The position numbers were made by a program, and so were the translations under genes. The notes under the pieces were generated by a model. That model saw only the letters and a list, made by a program, of their open reading frames with translations, ran no database searches and was not told the origin of the DNA. Positions 19,617 to 30,200 of a DNA stretch of 64,000 nt are shown here, piece by piece (position 1 is the stretch's first letter; every line of letters begins with the position of its first letter). The DNA is from Edaphobacter sp. 12200R-103. Lineage in GTDB: Bacteria; Acidobacteriota; Terriglobia; Terriglobales; Acidobacteriaceae. The stretch is taken from positions 4,278,001-4,342,000 of the forward strand of contig NZ_CP048114.1 in the NCBI RefSeq assembly GCF_010093025.1. Reading direction: 5' to 3'.

Positions 19617-20174
19617 ATGCCCGCACTCAAACGCCGCACGTTTCTCCAACTCCTCGCTGCCGCACTTCCCCCCAGCCTCTTCGCCACCACTCTACAGGCC
19701 GCAGTCCCTGCTGCCCCCGACCTCTCTCCCATCCCGGCCGGTGAGGATCGTTACGGCATAAAGAGGCCCCTGCCCAACGGAACCACCACCTTCAAAGTCT
19801 CGTCCAAAGACTGTCGCGGCGACTTCTTCGCCATGGAACATCACCACACAAAAAAAGGCGGTCCACCCCTCCACCTCCACACCGTCGAAGACGAGTGGTT
19901 CTACGTCCTCGAAGGCGAATACATCGTCAAGGTGGGCGACCAGCTTCATCACCTCAAGGCCGGCGACTCCGTCCTCGGTCCTCGCAACGTGCCCCACGCC
20001 TTCGCCTTCGTCGGGGAATCCTCCGGACGGTTCCTCATCACCTACGCTCCGGCAGGCCGCATGGAAGAGTTCTTCGACAGCCAGGACCGCGCCGGAGGAC
20101 GAACCTACGATCTCAAGGACCGGATGGCCGCCTACGGCATGAAGTACCTCGGCCCTCCTCTCTCGGTCAGCTAG
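19617..20174 (+). CDS. Exported cupin-domain protein
   Basis: A 185-residue protein with a twin-arginine-like start KRRTFLQLLAAAL and probable cleavage after TLQA (about residue 28). The cupin barrel carries metal ligands HLH (His86 and His88), a Glu in EDEW (about 91-93) and a distal His127 in NVPHAFAF; these are the two conserved cupin motifs. The AGAGD-type turn KAGDSVLGPRNVPH is intact. It could be a dioxygenase, isomerase or sugar-binding cupin; the sequence does not say which. The ribosome-binding site CAGGAG is well placed. It stands alone downstream of repeat copy 2. Confidence 0.85.
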   Translation: MPALKRRTFLQLLAAALPPSLFATTLQAAVPAAPDLSPIPAGEDRYGIKRPLPNGTTTFKVSSKDCRGDFFAMEHHHTKKGGPPLHLHTVEDEWFYVLEGEYIVKVGDQLHHLKAGDSVLGPRNVPHAFAFVGESSGRFLITYAPAGRMEEFFDSQDRAGGRTYDLKDRMAAYGMKYLGPPLSVS

Positions 20175-20418
20175 CAATCCCTGTCAAGCCCCACGACCAC
20201 GTAACTCATTGCATACAGACAGGAAATCCGCCGCCGATTAATCCCTCCTGACTCTCTACAATTAAAGAGGTGCAGAAGTATCAGGCAGCGGTCATAGGCG
20301 TTCACCGACCGAAGTCCGGACCTAAGTCTAATTTCTGGAAGACTTTGCGCAAAAAGGGGAGAGGTAGGCGCAATTCGATCGCTACAATCGCCCCCCGCCT
20401 GAACCACAGAAGACGTGC

Positions 20419-21468
20419 ATGACCAACGAACCGAACCGCAGGGAATTCATCGCCGCTCTTTGCATGGGAACCGCCTCTCATGCCGTCCACCCGTTTCTGA
20501 AGAACGCGCCTCAATCGGACGCCGTCAAGCCGATCAAGGGAAGCTGGTTTGAGTTCCAGCACCACGCCACCGTCGAAGGCGTCGACTGGAACCCCGCCCT
20601 CGTCCAGTTCACCGCCGAACAGTGGGACGCGAAGGTGAAAGAATTCGCCGAGATCGGAATCGAGTACCTCGTCCTCATGGCGACGGCCGTCTACTTCCGC
20701 TCCTTCTACGACACCACGATCTATCCCAAGTGGAAGCTCGCCTGCCCCGACCCACTCGAAGCAGTCCTCACCGCGGCCGACAAATACAAGGTCAAGTTCT
20801 TCGTCGGCGCCGGCTTCTACGGCAGCTGGCAGAAGAGCAACGTCATCACCGACCCCGTAGCCTCCAAAAAGCGCCTTCAATCTCTCGGAGAGCTCGCAAC
20901 GCGCTACGGTCATCATCCCAGCTTCTACGGCTGGTACTGGCCCGACGAGGCCGAGATCAACCCGCACTACAAGCCGGAGTTCATGACCTACGTGAACACC
21001 CTCAGCCACGAGGCCCGGCAGCTCAAGCCTATCGCCCCCATCCTGATCGCCCCCTACGGCACCCGTCTCGCAAAACCGGACGACGAGTACGTCCGCCAGC
21101 TCGACGCGATGGACGTAGATATCGTCGCCTACCAGGATGAGGTCGGCGTCCGCAAATCGAAGACGACCGAGACAGGAGCCTTCTTCGAAGGCCTGAAGAG
21201 GGCGCACGACCGCTCAAAGAAGGCAAAGATCTGGGCCGACGTCGAGATCTTCGAGTTCGAAGGTTCCGACTACGACAGCGCCCTGGTTCCCGCCAGCTTC
21301 GACCGCGTTCAACGTCAGCTGGCAGCTGTCTCCCCGTTCGTGGAAAACATCCTCGTTTATCAATGCATGGGCCTGATGAACAAGCCCGGCTCCGCTGCGA
21401 TGGCAGGAAACCCGCAGTCCGTGGAGCTGTACTCCAGCTACGTCAACTGGCTCAAGAGCCGCGGCTGA
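20419..21468 (+). CDS. DUF4434-like exported TIM-barrel protein
   Basis: A 349-residue protein beginning with a Tat-like motif NRREFIAAL. The body has the features of DUF4434 proteins, which resemble glycoside hydrolases with a (beta/alpha)8 barrel: KGSWFEFQH strand, AEIGIEYLVLMAT, FFVGAGFYGSW, SFYGWYWPDEAEINP and IWADVEIFEFEG. The WYWPDEAE segment would place an acidic residue at the end of strand 4, as in retaining glycosidases. An enzymatic role in glycan breakdown is likely but not demonstrated for the family. It follows the cupin gene on the same strand after a 244-base gap. Confidence 0.78.
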   Translation: MTNEPNRREFIAALCMGTASHAVHPFLKNAPQSDAVKPIKGSWFEFQHHATVEGVDWNPALVQFTAEQWDAKVKEFAEIGIEYLVLMATAVYFRSFYDTTIYPKWKLACPDPLEAVLTAADKYKVKFFVGAGFYGSWQKSNVITDPVASKKRLQSLGELATRYGHHPSFYGWYWPDEAEINPHYKPEFMTYVNTLSHEARQLKPIAPILIAPYGTRLAKPDDEYVRQLDAMDVDIVAYQDEVGVRKSKTTETGAFFEGLKRAHDRSKKAKIWADVEIFEFEGSDYDSALVPASFDRVQRQLAAVSPFVENILVYQCMGLMNKPGSAAMAGNPQSVELYSSYVNWLKSRG

Positions 21469-21564
21469 AGAAAAAGCCCGGAGCGGTCCACTTGCCGCTC
21501 TTTCCTGCGCAGACTAAGCTAACTCCGTTCCCCTGTTTTCATCTTGCGGTACGGAGAAACGATT

Positions 21565-22284
21565 ATGCGCCGCTTTTTCCTGGCAGTTCTCAGCCTTGCT
21601 CTTTTCGCGGTACCGTCCGTCTTTGCCCAGCAGCTGGTCAACGTCTTTGTGACGGGCGATAACAACGGCTTCAGCGCCGCGGGCGCGAACGACTCCGCGC
21701 TCGACCTGCAGAAATCGCTCGCCAACAAGAAGACCCTGCGCGTCGTCAACTCCGCATCGGAGGCCGACATCGTCGTGCGCATCGACTCCCGCGACTCGCA
21801 TAAGGAGGTGGACGGCTACACCACTAACACGAACAGGAGTGATGACGGACGATCAAGCACCAGGACGACCACCACCAACGACAAGACCGTCCGTAATCTT
21901 CACGCTACCCTGATGGCCGGCGACTTCACCCAGGCGCTCGATGCCCAGAGTGAGATGAGCTGGCGCTTCGCCGCCGACAACATCGCCGGACAGATCGAAC
22001 GCTGGGCCAAGCAAAACTACCCTCGCCTGATGGCGCGCCGTACCTCTGGCGGAAATGCTGAGCCTCCGGCTCCGCCCGTGCAGAGCGCTGCGTCGGCTCC
22101 GTCTGCAGGTTCTTCCGCCGATACCGCCGATGCCACGATCCACCCCGGCATGACTCCCGACGAGGTTACCAAGGCACTCGGCGACCCGCTGAAGAAGGTG
22201 AACTTCGGAACGAAGTCCATGTGGACCTACAAAGGTATGCAGGTCGTCTTCGAGAGCGGAAAGGTCACCGACGTAAAGTTCTGA
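21565..22284 (+). CDS. Secreted protein with BamE/SmpA-like C-terminus
   Basis: I chose the ATG at 21565, which has GGAG 10 bases upstream. The 239-residue protein has a Sec signal (MRRFFLAVLSLALFAVPSVFAQ). A middle part (about 20-135) resembles a DUF for periplasmic stress proteins, with an acidic-basic spacer and the Ser/Thr-rich stretch RSSTRTTTTNDK. A Pro/Ala/Ser linker follows, and the last ~45 residues (GMTPDEVTKALGDP...MWTYKGMQVVFESGKVTDVKF) match the SmpA/BamE-like or PepSY-like small fold. BamE-like domains bind partners in the cell envelope. Its function here is unknown. Confidence 0.75.
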   Translation: MRRFFLAVLSLALFAVPSVFAQQLVNVFVTGDNNGFSAAGANDSALDLQKSLANKKTLRVVNSASEADIVVRIDSRDSHKEVDGYTTNTNRSDDGRSSTRTTTTNDKTVRNLHATLMAGDFTQALDAQSEMSWRFAADNIAGQIERWAKQNYPRLMARRTSGGNAEPPAPPVQSAASAPSAGSSADTADATIHPGMTPDEVTKALGDPLKKVNFGTKSMWTYKGMQVVFESGKVTDVKF

Positions 22285-22319
22285 CAGATAGGTGGTCTCT
22301 TTCGTAAGAGATCAATCTG
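22285..22319. terminator. Hairpin between convergent genes
   Basis: A two-tier stem: outer CAGAT/ATCTG and inner TCTCTT-TCGT-AAGAGA. It lies between the stop codons of the convergent genes at 22284 and 22339 and probably serves both. No long T-run follows on either side, so it may be a weak terminator or an mRNA end stabiliser. Confidence 0.5.
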
Positions 22320-22338
22320 GGGCTCACTCGTGCGGCTT

Positions 22339-22845
22339 TTATGGCGCGTAGCGTGTGAAGACGAAGTCGCGGGCTTTGACCGGTTCATGGCAGGAGAAGC
22401 ACGTCTTGTGGACTTCCTCCTCGGCACGCTTTCCATCGTTGAACTGGACAAATCTCCAGCCTCCCGTCGAGGCATATTTATTAGAATCCTTGATCATCAA
22501 CTGGACGTTGGTCGATGATCCAGGGACAAAGGACTGTTCGCGCCCAAAGACCTTGTTGTTTTCTTCGGAAGGAGTATATTTCCATGCCACACGGGCGATG
22601 ATCGAGCCATTCGGGAAGGGAAGAGTCTTATCCCGGGCAGCCCTATAAGCTGCGTCGTTGCCGAGGATGGCACGCAGATCGTGGAGATTGCCCCCTTCAT
22701 GGGCGACGGAGATCAGTTTCCATTCGCGATAGTCTGGCGGAAGAGTGACATCTGCAACGGAGTTAGCCTGACCTGAGATATATCGCACGAAACCGAAGGC
22801 GGCTATCGCTATCGCAATCGTCATAAAGATGGTGCGTTTCATCAA
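22339..22845 (-). CDS. Cytochrome P460-family protein
   Basis: A 168-residue secreted heme protein: an N-terminal hydrophobic segment (MTIAIAIAAFGFVRYISG), a beta-rich central domain and the heme-binding CxxCH (CFSCH, Cys149 to His153) close to the C-terminus. The arrangement LPPDYREWKLISVAHEGG...CFSCHEPVKARDFVFT is that of the cytochrome P460 domain, whose better-known members oxidise hydroxylamine or reactive nitrogen and oxygen species in the periplasm. The usual cross-linking Lys of P460 cannot be placed with confidence, so this could equally be a c'-beta type heme protein. It is convergent with the BamE-like gene. Confidence 0.88.
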   Translation of the reverse strand: MMKRTIFMTIAIAIAAFGFVRYISGQANSVADVTLPPDYREWKLISVAHEGGNLHDLRAILGNDAAYRAARDKTLPFPNGSIIARVAWKYTPSEENNKVFGREQSFVPGSSTNVQLMIKDSNKYASTGGWRFVQFNDGKRAEEEVHKTCFSCHEPVKARDFVFTRYAP

Positions 22846-22892
22846 AAAGGTTCTCCAGGCAACGTGAACATCGAGCCAAGTCAGTACTTCTG

Positions 22893-24092
22893 TCAGCCTC
22901 TCACTTTATATTTGTCGATAAAATCCCGCCTCAGCTCGTTCCCCATGCCGGGTTCTTCCGGAGCAGGAATCTCTCCATTCACAAGACGCAGTGTTTCAAC
23001 GTGCGAGGTGTCATTTTTCAGACTCCCCGACTCCATGTAGATCGCGTTCGGCATTGCCAGAAGCATGTGCATATTGGTTGGCGCGCCTCCATGACTGGCA
23101 AGCTCGACATTGAAGGCGTCCGCGATCGCTCCAATCTCCATCCATTCGTTGACTCCGCCGGCGCGCCGATTATCCGGTTGAACGACATCGGCTCCTCCCA
23201 CCCGCAGCAGCTCGAGAAACTCATACTTGCCGTAGAGATTTTCTCCCGTAGCCACGCGAATATCGAGCTCATGCGCCAGCTCACCGAACTCACGCATCGC
23301 CTGTGGCATCATCGGCTCTTCGTACCAGAAGCAGTTCATCTGCTGATAGACACGTCCGCGTGTAAGGGCATCGGTAAAGTTGAACTTCTGATTGGCGTCG
23401 ACCATTAGCCGGCGATCTTTCCCAAGCAGTTCCTGCGCCGCTTTGATCCGTCGGATGTCATCTTCCAGGGAGTAGCGGCCTACCTTAATCTTGACCGCGT
23501 GAAAGCCCTCATCCAGGGCACCTTCAATCTGTTTCTTGTACTGCAACAGATCGTCATCATTGTCGTAGTACCAGCCACACATGTTGTAGGTAGGAAGGCT
23601 GGTCTGATATCCGCCCAGCAGACGGTACACCGGCATCTTTGCATGTTTCCCAACGATGTCCCAAAGAGCCATGTCGACTGCGGCCATGGCGCAGGTAACC
23701 AGGCCGGACGTCCCGCTGTACTCGGTGGCGTGCCACATCTCTTTACGTAGCTTTTTAGACAGGGTCGGATCCTGTCCAATCAATGCCTGCTTCAACATTC
23801 CTTGCAGAATGTCTTCGACTATTTTGGGTCCGCCGGTTTCAAATCCAAACGAGATATAGCCCCACCCTGTGATGTTGGCATTTGTCGTAAGCCGCAAAAC
23901 GACTCCGCCACTCTCCGCGCCAAAGCGGTGGATCGCATCGAGGTAGTACTTTCCTGGAGGCATTCTCAGGACTTCAGTCTCCATGCCGGTTATTTTGAGC
24001 CCCTGTGTTATCTCCGCAGCGAGCCCCTGAAGTCGAGTGCTAATTGGTAGAGTTGCCGCGATGCCCGCTGTAAAAAAATCCCGTCTATTCAC
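22893..24092 (-). CDS. Mandelate racemase/muconate lactonizing enzyme-type protein with Tat signal
   Basis: A 399-residue enolase-superfamily enzyme. It begins MNRRDFFTAG, a twin-arginine motif followed by a hydrophobic stretch, so export is likely, which is unusual for this superfamily. The catalytic set is complete for the mandelate-racemase type: KxK (K201/K203 in VKIKVG), metal ligands Asp232, Glu258-259 and Glu284, then Asp307 and His334. The enzyme abstracts the proton next to a carboxylate, either racemising or dehydrating a sugar acid; the substrate is not predictable. It is 46 bases downstream of the minus-strand P460 gene's start and is probably separate from argG by terminators. 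Confidence 0.88.
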   Translation of the reverse strand: MNRRDFFTAGIAATLPISTRLQGLAAEITQGLKITGMETEVLRMPPGKYYLDAIHRFGAESGGVVLRLTTNANITGWGYISFGFETGGPKIVEDILQGMLKQALIGQDPTLSKKLRKEMWHATEYSGTSGLVTCAMAAVDMALWDIVGKHAKMPVYRLLGGYQTSLPTYNMCGWYYDNDDDLLQYKKQIEGALDEGFHAVKIKVGRYSLEDDIRRIKAAQELLGKDRRLMVDANQKFNFTDALTRGRVYQQMNCFWYEEPMMPQAMREFGELAHELDIRVATGENLYGKYEFLELLRVGGADVVQPDNRRAGGVNEWMEIGAIADAFNVELASHGGAPTNMHMLLAMPNAIYMESGSLKNDTSHVETLRLVNGEIPAPEEPGMGNELRRDFIDKYKVRG

Positions 24093-24234
24093 AGAAAACC
24101 TCTTCGTGGAAATGTCGTGACTGCGGCCCTGGCGAATCTCCCGATCCCGGTAAACCAGGACTTCTACATCCTTTGTGTGATTTCCTCAGTCGTGGGGAAT
24201 CGGTACCTTTGCCTTTGTACCGAGCTATCTTAGC

Positions 24235-24263
24235 CCCCGCCCTCCAAGCGGGGTTTCTTTTTT
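24235..24263 (+). terminator. Orphan Rho-independent terminator on the plus strand
   Basis: CCCCGC-CCTCCAA-GCGGGG is followed directly by TTTCTTTTTT, a textbook intrinsic terminator. Neither flanking protein gene is on this strand, so it terminates an unidentified transcript. Confidence 0.75.
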
Positions 24264-24305
24264 GCCGCGGGATTTATTTTTCAGCGAAGGTGGCCATAGA
24301 GGAAG

Positions 24306-24337
24306 ATGCCCTCATTCGAAGGGGCGAATGAGGGCAT
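24306..24337 (-). terminator. Hairpin after argG
   Basis: A perfect 13-base stem ATGCCCTCATTCG/CGAATGAGGGCAT with a 6-base loop lies 24 bases beyond the argG stop. It lacks a T-run on either strand, so it may act as a 3' stabiliser or a factor-assisted terminator. Confidence 0.55.
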
Positions 24338-24361
24338 GCGTCAGTACCTTTGCGAGAAAGT

Positions 24362-25714
<1,353 letters not shown>

Positions 25715-25860
25715 TTAATCCGTTGACAAATTCATTTTACGTGACAGGTTTCGTACTCCGGTGAAAGCTAGGATTCATGGAGATGGCTCTGCTAATTGCG
25801 AGATACTGCGACACAAATATCGCTTGTGTTGCCGAACTCGAACGGCAATAATTTGTGACA

Positions 25861-26175
25861 ATGATTCATGACAGCTTTGGCGTTCCGCTAATGCTGCTCA
25901 AAAGTTTACTTGTAGTTTTTGTAGTTATTTCTTCTGCCGAGGTTTGTATTGTGTCTTCCCAGCTTGTGTCAGGGCCTCCTGAGAGTTCCCCTGCCCGGTC
26001 TCATTTCTCGCTTCCATATTCTGCGGTAATGTGTCCCCAATGCAGCAACTATCACACGGTGCGCTCGCATCGTAAGTCTCTGCCTGAAAAGATATTCTGG
26101 GCGAGGCTGGGCTATTACCCCTGGAAGTGCTTCGACTGTTCTCACCGGTTTCGGTCGAAGAATCGCGGCGATTAG
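25861..26175 (+). CDS. Small zinc-ribbon protein with N-terminal membrane segment
   Basis: A roughly 104-residue protein. An N-terminal hydrophobic stretch MLLKSLLVVFVVISSAEVCIV is followed by a linker, then CPQCSNYHTVRSHR...WKCFDCSHRF: two CxxC pairs spaced to form a zinc ribbon. The start is uncertain (GTG 25855, ATG 25861 or ATG 25891), and none has a strong ribosome-binding site. Its ribbon spacing is similar to the C-terminus of the protein at 1757-2392. The function is unknown. Confidence 0.55.
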   Translation: MIHDSFGVPLMLLKSLLVVFVVISSAEVCIVSSQLVSGPPESSPARSHFSLPYSAVMCPQCSNYHTVRSHRKSLPEKIFWARLGYYPWKCFDCSHRFRSKNRGD

Positions 26176-26250
26176 AGGCATTCTCGTTTCGATAAACGGA
26201 CATTTTGCGTCCAATCCTCGTCGGCCGGGTCTAATCCGGCAGGAGACGGA

Positions 26251-26556
26251 ATGACGCGCATCTTCAAATCAACTACCGTTTGCTCCCTTGTGCTGGGCGG
26301 CGCGGCGATCCTCGGTGCACAACCTCCGCATCCCCGTATGGGGCCTCCATCCCCTCCTCCTGAGGCGATTCCTGCTGTTCCCGCTGCTCATCCTACGTGG
26401 GTCTGGCGAGGGGGTCATTATCGCTGGTATGGCGGCCGATACGTTTGGGTTCCTGGAGCATATGTACGTCCTCCCCATGCAGGGTATCGCTGGTATCCGG
26501 GGCGTTGGCGGCAGACGCGGCATGGTTGGGTGTGGGTGCAAGGACGATGGCGCTGA
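26251..26556 (+). CDS. WXXGXW-repeat secreted protein
   Basis: A 101-residue protein with a signal peptide (TTVCSLVLGGAAILGAQ) and a proline-rich spacer. Aromatic repeats follow: TWVWRGGHYRWYGGRYVWVPGAY and YRWYPGRWRQTRHGWVWVQGRW, the WXXGXW pattern. Such proteins are frequent in Acidobacteria and Proteobacteria and are likely envelope-associated; their role is unknown. AGGAGACGGA precedes the ATG. It is separated from kdsC by 55 bases and is probably in its own unit. Confidence 0.85.
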   Translation: MTRIFKSTTVCSLVLGGAAILGAQPPHPRMGPPSPPPEAIPAVPAAHPTWVWRGGHYRWYGGRYVWVPGAYVRPPHAGYRWYPGRWRQTRHGWVWVQGRWR

Positions 26557-26611
26557 ACTGCTGCGCGTGCGAGATGACGATCTGTAAAGTTCCGCAGGCT
26601 ATCATCGAAGG

Positions 26612-27193
26612 ATGACTGCTGAAGAACGCGCTAGGAAAATCAAAGTCCTCATCTTCGACGTGGATGGAGTCCTGACCGATGGCCAGATCTTCGTCATCCC
26701 CGGGCCCGACGGCAAGGGAATCGAATCCAAGGGTTTCGCCGCCCATGATGGCCTGGGAATTACATTAGGGCGCCTGGGGGGCCTGCGTATCGGCATCATC
26801 ACCAAGCGCAACTCGCAGACGGTGGCCATTCGAGCACGCGATCTTAAACTGGAATTCGTCTACCAGGGGCAGGCCCACAAGATGCAGGCCGCTCGCGAGA
26901 TCCTGGAGAAGACTGGGTACTCGCTCGAGGAACTCTGCTATGTCGGCGACGACATTATTGATCTGCCGGTGATGGAGCAATGCGGACTGGCAATAGCAAC
27001 AGCCAACGCCCGCCAACAGGTCAAAGATGTAGCTCACTATGTCACCCCAAACCGCGGCGGACAGGGCGCCGGTCGTGATGCGATCGACTTTATCCTCTCA
27101 GCGCAAGGCACGCTGGATAAGGTGATCAGGGACTACCTGGATGAGGACAATCGCGCCGCCGAAATTGCGGATGTCGGCGTTGGGAACATGTAG
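26612..27193 (+). CDS. kdsC: KDO-8-phosphate phosphatase (HAD family)
   Basis: Removes phosphate from 3-deoxy-D-manno-octulosonate 8-phosphate, a step in making the inner core of lipopolysaccharide. The 193-residue HAD protein has the nucleophile motif FDVDGVLTDG (Asp16 and Asp18), motif II with TKRNS, and GDDIIDLPVM with the motif III/IV Asp pair, the C0-type cap-less arrangement of KdsC. The GKGIES, HDGLG and GQAHK segments are also typical. It implies a Gram-negative-type envelope for the organism. It is followed by a GC-rich hairpin at 27206-27233 and then lhr. Confidence 0.95.
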   Translation: MTAEERARKIKVLIFDVDGVLTDGQIFVIPGPDGKGIESKGFAAHDGLGITLGRLGGLRIGIITKRNSQTVAIRARDLKLEFVYQGQAHKMQAAREILEKTGYSLEELCYVGDDIIDLPVMEQCGLAIATANARQQVKDVAHYVTPNRGGQGAGRDAIDFILSAQGTLDKVIRDYLDEDNRAAEIADVGVGNM

Positions 27194-27205
27194 CTTTGCG
27201 CCGCG

Positions 27206-27233
27206 GCCGGGTCTTTTGCAGGTCAGACCCGGC
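27206..27233. terminator. GC-rich hairpin after kdsC
   Basis: GCCGGGTCT with AGACCCGGC, a perfect 9-base stem and 10-base loop, 12 bases past the kdsC stop and ahead of lhr. There is no T-run, so terminator function is uncertain. Confidence 0.45.
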
Positions 27234-27281
27234 TAAGTCGTTGGCGAACAAAGATCGAACAGATCCGCGCTAAAATAGCGC

Positions 27282-30200
27282 ATGCCTGCCGCAGCCGAAG
27301 CGCTCGAGATTCCGACGTCCCTGGCCTGGGCGCATCCGGTTACTGCCGAGTGGTTCCTTCGCCGCTTCGGTTCTCCGACGGAGCCCCAGCAGGACGGCTG
27401 GCCCAGCATCCTTGCAGGCAATGCCACGCTGATCTCCGCTCCCACGGGAAGCGGAAAGACGCTCGCGGCGTTTTTGGTGTGTATCGACAAGCTGCTGCGG
27501 GATGCGATTGCGGGTACGCTCGCTCCTGCTACACAAGTCGTCTACGTCAGTCCGCTCAAGGCGCTTTCGAATGACGTTCAGAAGAATCTCGACCAGCCCT
27601 TGCGAGAGATTCAGCAACTGGCGCTTGAGCGGGGTTATCTTTCGACCGAGATTCGCACCGGCGTGCGGACAGGAGATACGCTGCCGAAGGAGCGCGCGGC
27701 GATGCTGCGAAATCCTCCGCACATCCTGGTCACTACTCCGGAATCGCTCTATATTCTGTTGACGGCTGGGAAGTCCCGCGAGCATCTGCGCGGCGTCCGC
27801 ACTGTCATCGTGGATGAGATTCATGCAGTCGCCGATGACAAGCGCGGCGCGCATCTTGCGCTATCGTTGGAGCGGTTGGATGCGCTCGTCTGCGGAGAGA
27901 ATCGACTTTCCCCAGGAGCCTTCCTTACAGGCATGACGACTTCACCGCAGCGCATCGGTCTGTCGGCGACGCAGAATCCGATTGAGCTGGTGGCGGACTT
28001 CCTGACCGGGGTTCATCCGAGTCGTCCGCCAGCGACCATCGTGCAGGTCGGCCAGCGTCGACATCTCGATCTGGCCATCGAGGTCCCTTCCGATGAACTG
28101 AGCGCTGTGCTGACAACGAAGATGTGGGAGGAGATCTTCGACAAGCTCGCTGCGTATACCCAGACGCATCGCTCGACGCTGGTCTTCGTAAATACGCGAC
28201 GGCTGGTAGAAAAGATTGCGTTTGCACTGGCAGAGCGCATTGGGTCAGAGAATGTTGCGGCGCATCACGGTTCGCTGTCGCGCACACTTCGCCTGGATGC
28301 GGAGCAGCGACTGAAGAGCGGTCAGATCAAGATCCTGGTTGCAACGGCTTCGCTTGAGTTGGGTATCGATATTGGCGATGTCGATCTGGTGTGCCAGATT
28401 GCGACGACGCGCGCTGTCAGCGTGGCGATGCAGCGCGTAGGGCGAGCCGGTCACTGGCGCGGAGCCATTCCCAAGGGCCGTTTCTTTGCCACGACTCGTG
28501 ATGACCTGATGGAGCAGGCGGCACTCGTCCGCTCCATGCGGACGGGCTCGCTGGACCATCTGGAGGTTCCTCCGGAGCCGATCGACGTTTTGATGCAGCA
28601 GATCGTAGCGGCCTGCGGTGCGGAGCCGTGGGAAGAGGATGCGCTCTATTCGATGCTCACGAGGGCGTGGCCCTATCGCAACCTGACGCGCTTACGCTTC
28701 GATGAGATTGTTGCCCTGCTTACCTCGGGCATCGAATCGAGCCGCGGACGTTATGGAGCGTACCTGTCGCGTGATGGAATCCATCGTCAGCTTCATCCGC
28801 GACGTGGAGCGCGCATGATTGCGATCTCCAACGGCGGTGCGATTCCGGAGACGAATCTGTACTCCGTCGTGCTGCAACCCGACGGAGTACAGATCGCCAC
28901 GCTCGACGAGCACTTTGCGGTCGATTCCTCTCCGGGCGATGTAGTTCTGTTGGGCAATGCAAGCTGGCGTATTCAGCGCATCGAGGCTGCAGGCCGTGTG
29001 CTGGTGGAGGACGCTCATGGCGCGCCACCGAGTCTTCCGTTCTGGGAGGGTGAGGCTCCGCAGCGCACCGCCGTGCTTTCGACGGGAGTAGGCGAGTTGC
29101 GGGAGCAGATCTCCGCGATTACGCCGAACGTGGTTGCGAGCCACATCTCGCCATCGGATCCTGAGGTTGCGGCAGCTACGACGTGGCTGATGGAAAATTG
29201 CGGAGTCTGCGCCGGTGGCGCTCACCAGATGATCCAGTACATCGTCATGGGTCGGACCGCTCTGGGAGCCGTACCTTCGAAGACAACCATCGTGGCGGAG
29301 CGCTTCTTCGATGAGGGCGGAGGAATGCAGCTCATTCTGCATGCCCCTTTTGGTGGGCGCATCAATAAGGCCTGGGGACTTGCGCTGAGAAAGCGGTTTT
29401 GCCGCGGCTTCAACTTTGAGCTGCAGGCCGCCGCTACCGATAACGGAATCAATATTGCTCTGGCGGAGCAGCACAGCTTTCCTCTTGCCGACGTCTTCCA
29501 GTTCCTGACAGAGCATACGGCCAAGGAACTGCTGGAGCAGGCATCACTGGCCTCGCCCATCTTCAAGACGCGATGGCGTTGGGCGGCTAACCGCAGCCTG
29601 CAGCTCCTGCGTTATTCCAAAGGGAAGCGCATCGCTCCGCAGATTCAGCGCACGCGCTCCGAAGATCTGCTCGCCAGCGTCTTCCCGCAGGCCGCTGCCT
29701 GTTTCGAGAACATCGAAGGCGACATCCAGATTCCCGATCACCCGCTCGTCGATGAGGTGATGAAAGATGTTCTGAGCGAAGCCATGGATCTGGAAGGATT
29801 GATCGAAGTGCTTCGCGGCATTAAAGAGGGCAGCATCCGCTGCCTCGCGGTGGATACCCCGGTGCCGTCACAGTTTGCCCATGAGCTGCTAAACGCCAAC
29901 CCGTATGCATTTCTTGATGAGGCGGGACTTGAAGAGCGCCGTGCCCGTGCAGTCTCGCTCTCGCGAACCTTGCCCGCGAGCGTGATGGAAGAGGCCGGAC
30001 GGCTTGACCAGGAAGCGATCGACGAGATTCGTCGCGAATGTTGGCCTGACCTGCGCGATCATCATGAGCTGCACGATCTGCTGCACTCGCTGGTGGCGTT
30101 GCCGCTGGACTTTTTCGCGGGCAGGAAGGAGGCGAAGGACTGGCCTCTCTTCTATGACCGGCTTCTGCAGGCAGGTCGCGCACGGATGATCGAGTGCAGT

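Larger units (their letters stand above)
24093..24361. other. Intergenic stretch with two stem-loops and an orphan terminator
   Basis: This 269-base gap separates argG from the upstream end of the enolase-superfamily gene, both on the minus strand. It holds a plus-strand terminator (24235-24263), a GGTAC/GTACC stem 5' of it (CGGTAC-CTTTGCCTTT-GTACCG) and the argG hairpin (24306-24337). No open frame is supportable. The stacked stems plus terminator on the plus strand could mark a small RNA. Confidence 0.45.

Noticed and set aside
20302..21207. 301-residue minus-strand frame opposite the DUF4434-like gene
   Set aside because: Low-complexity shadow of a GC-rich gene; the plus strand has a Tat start and a family match.
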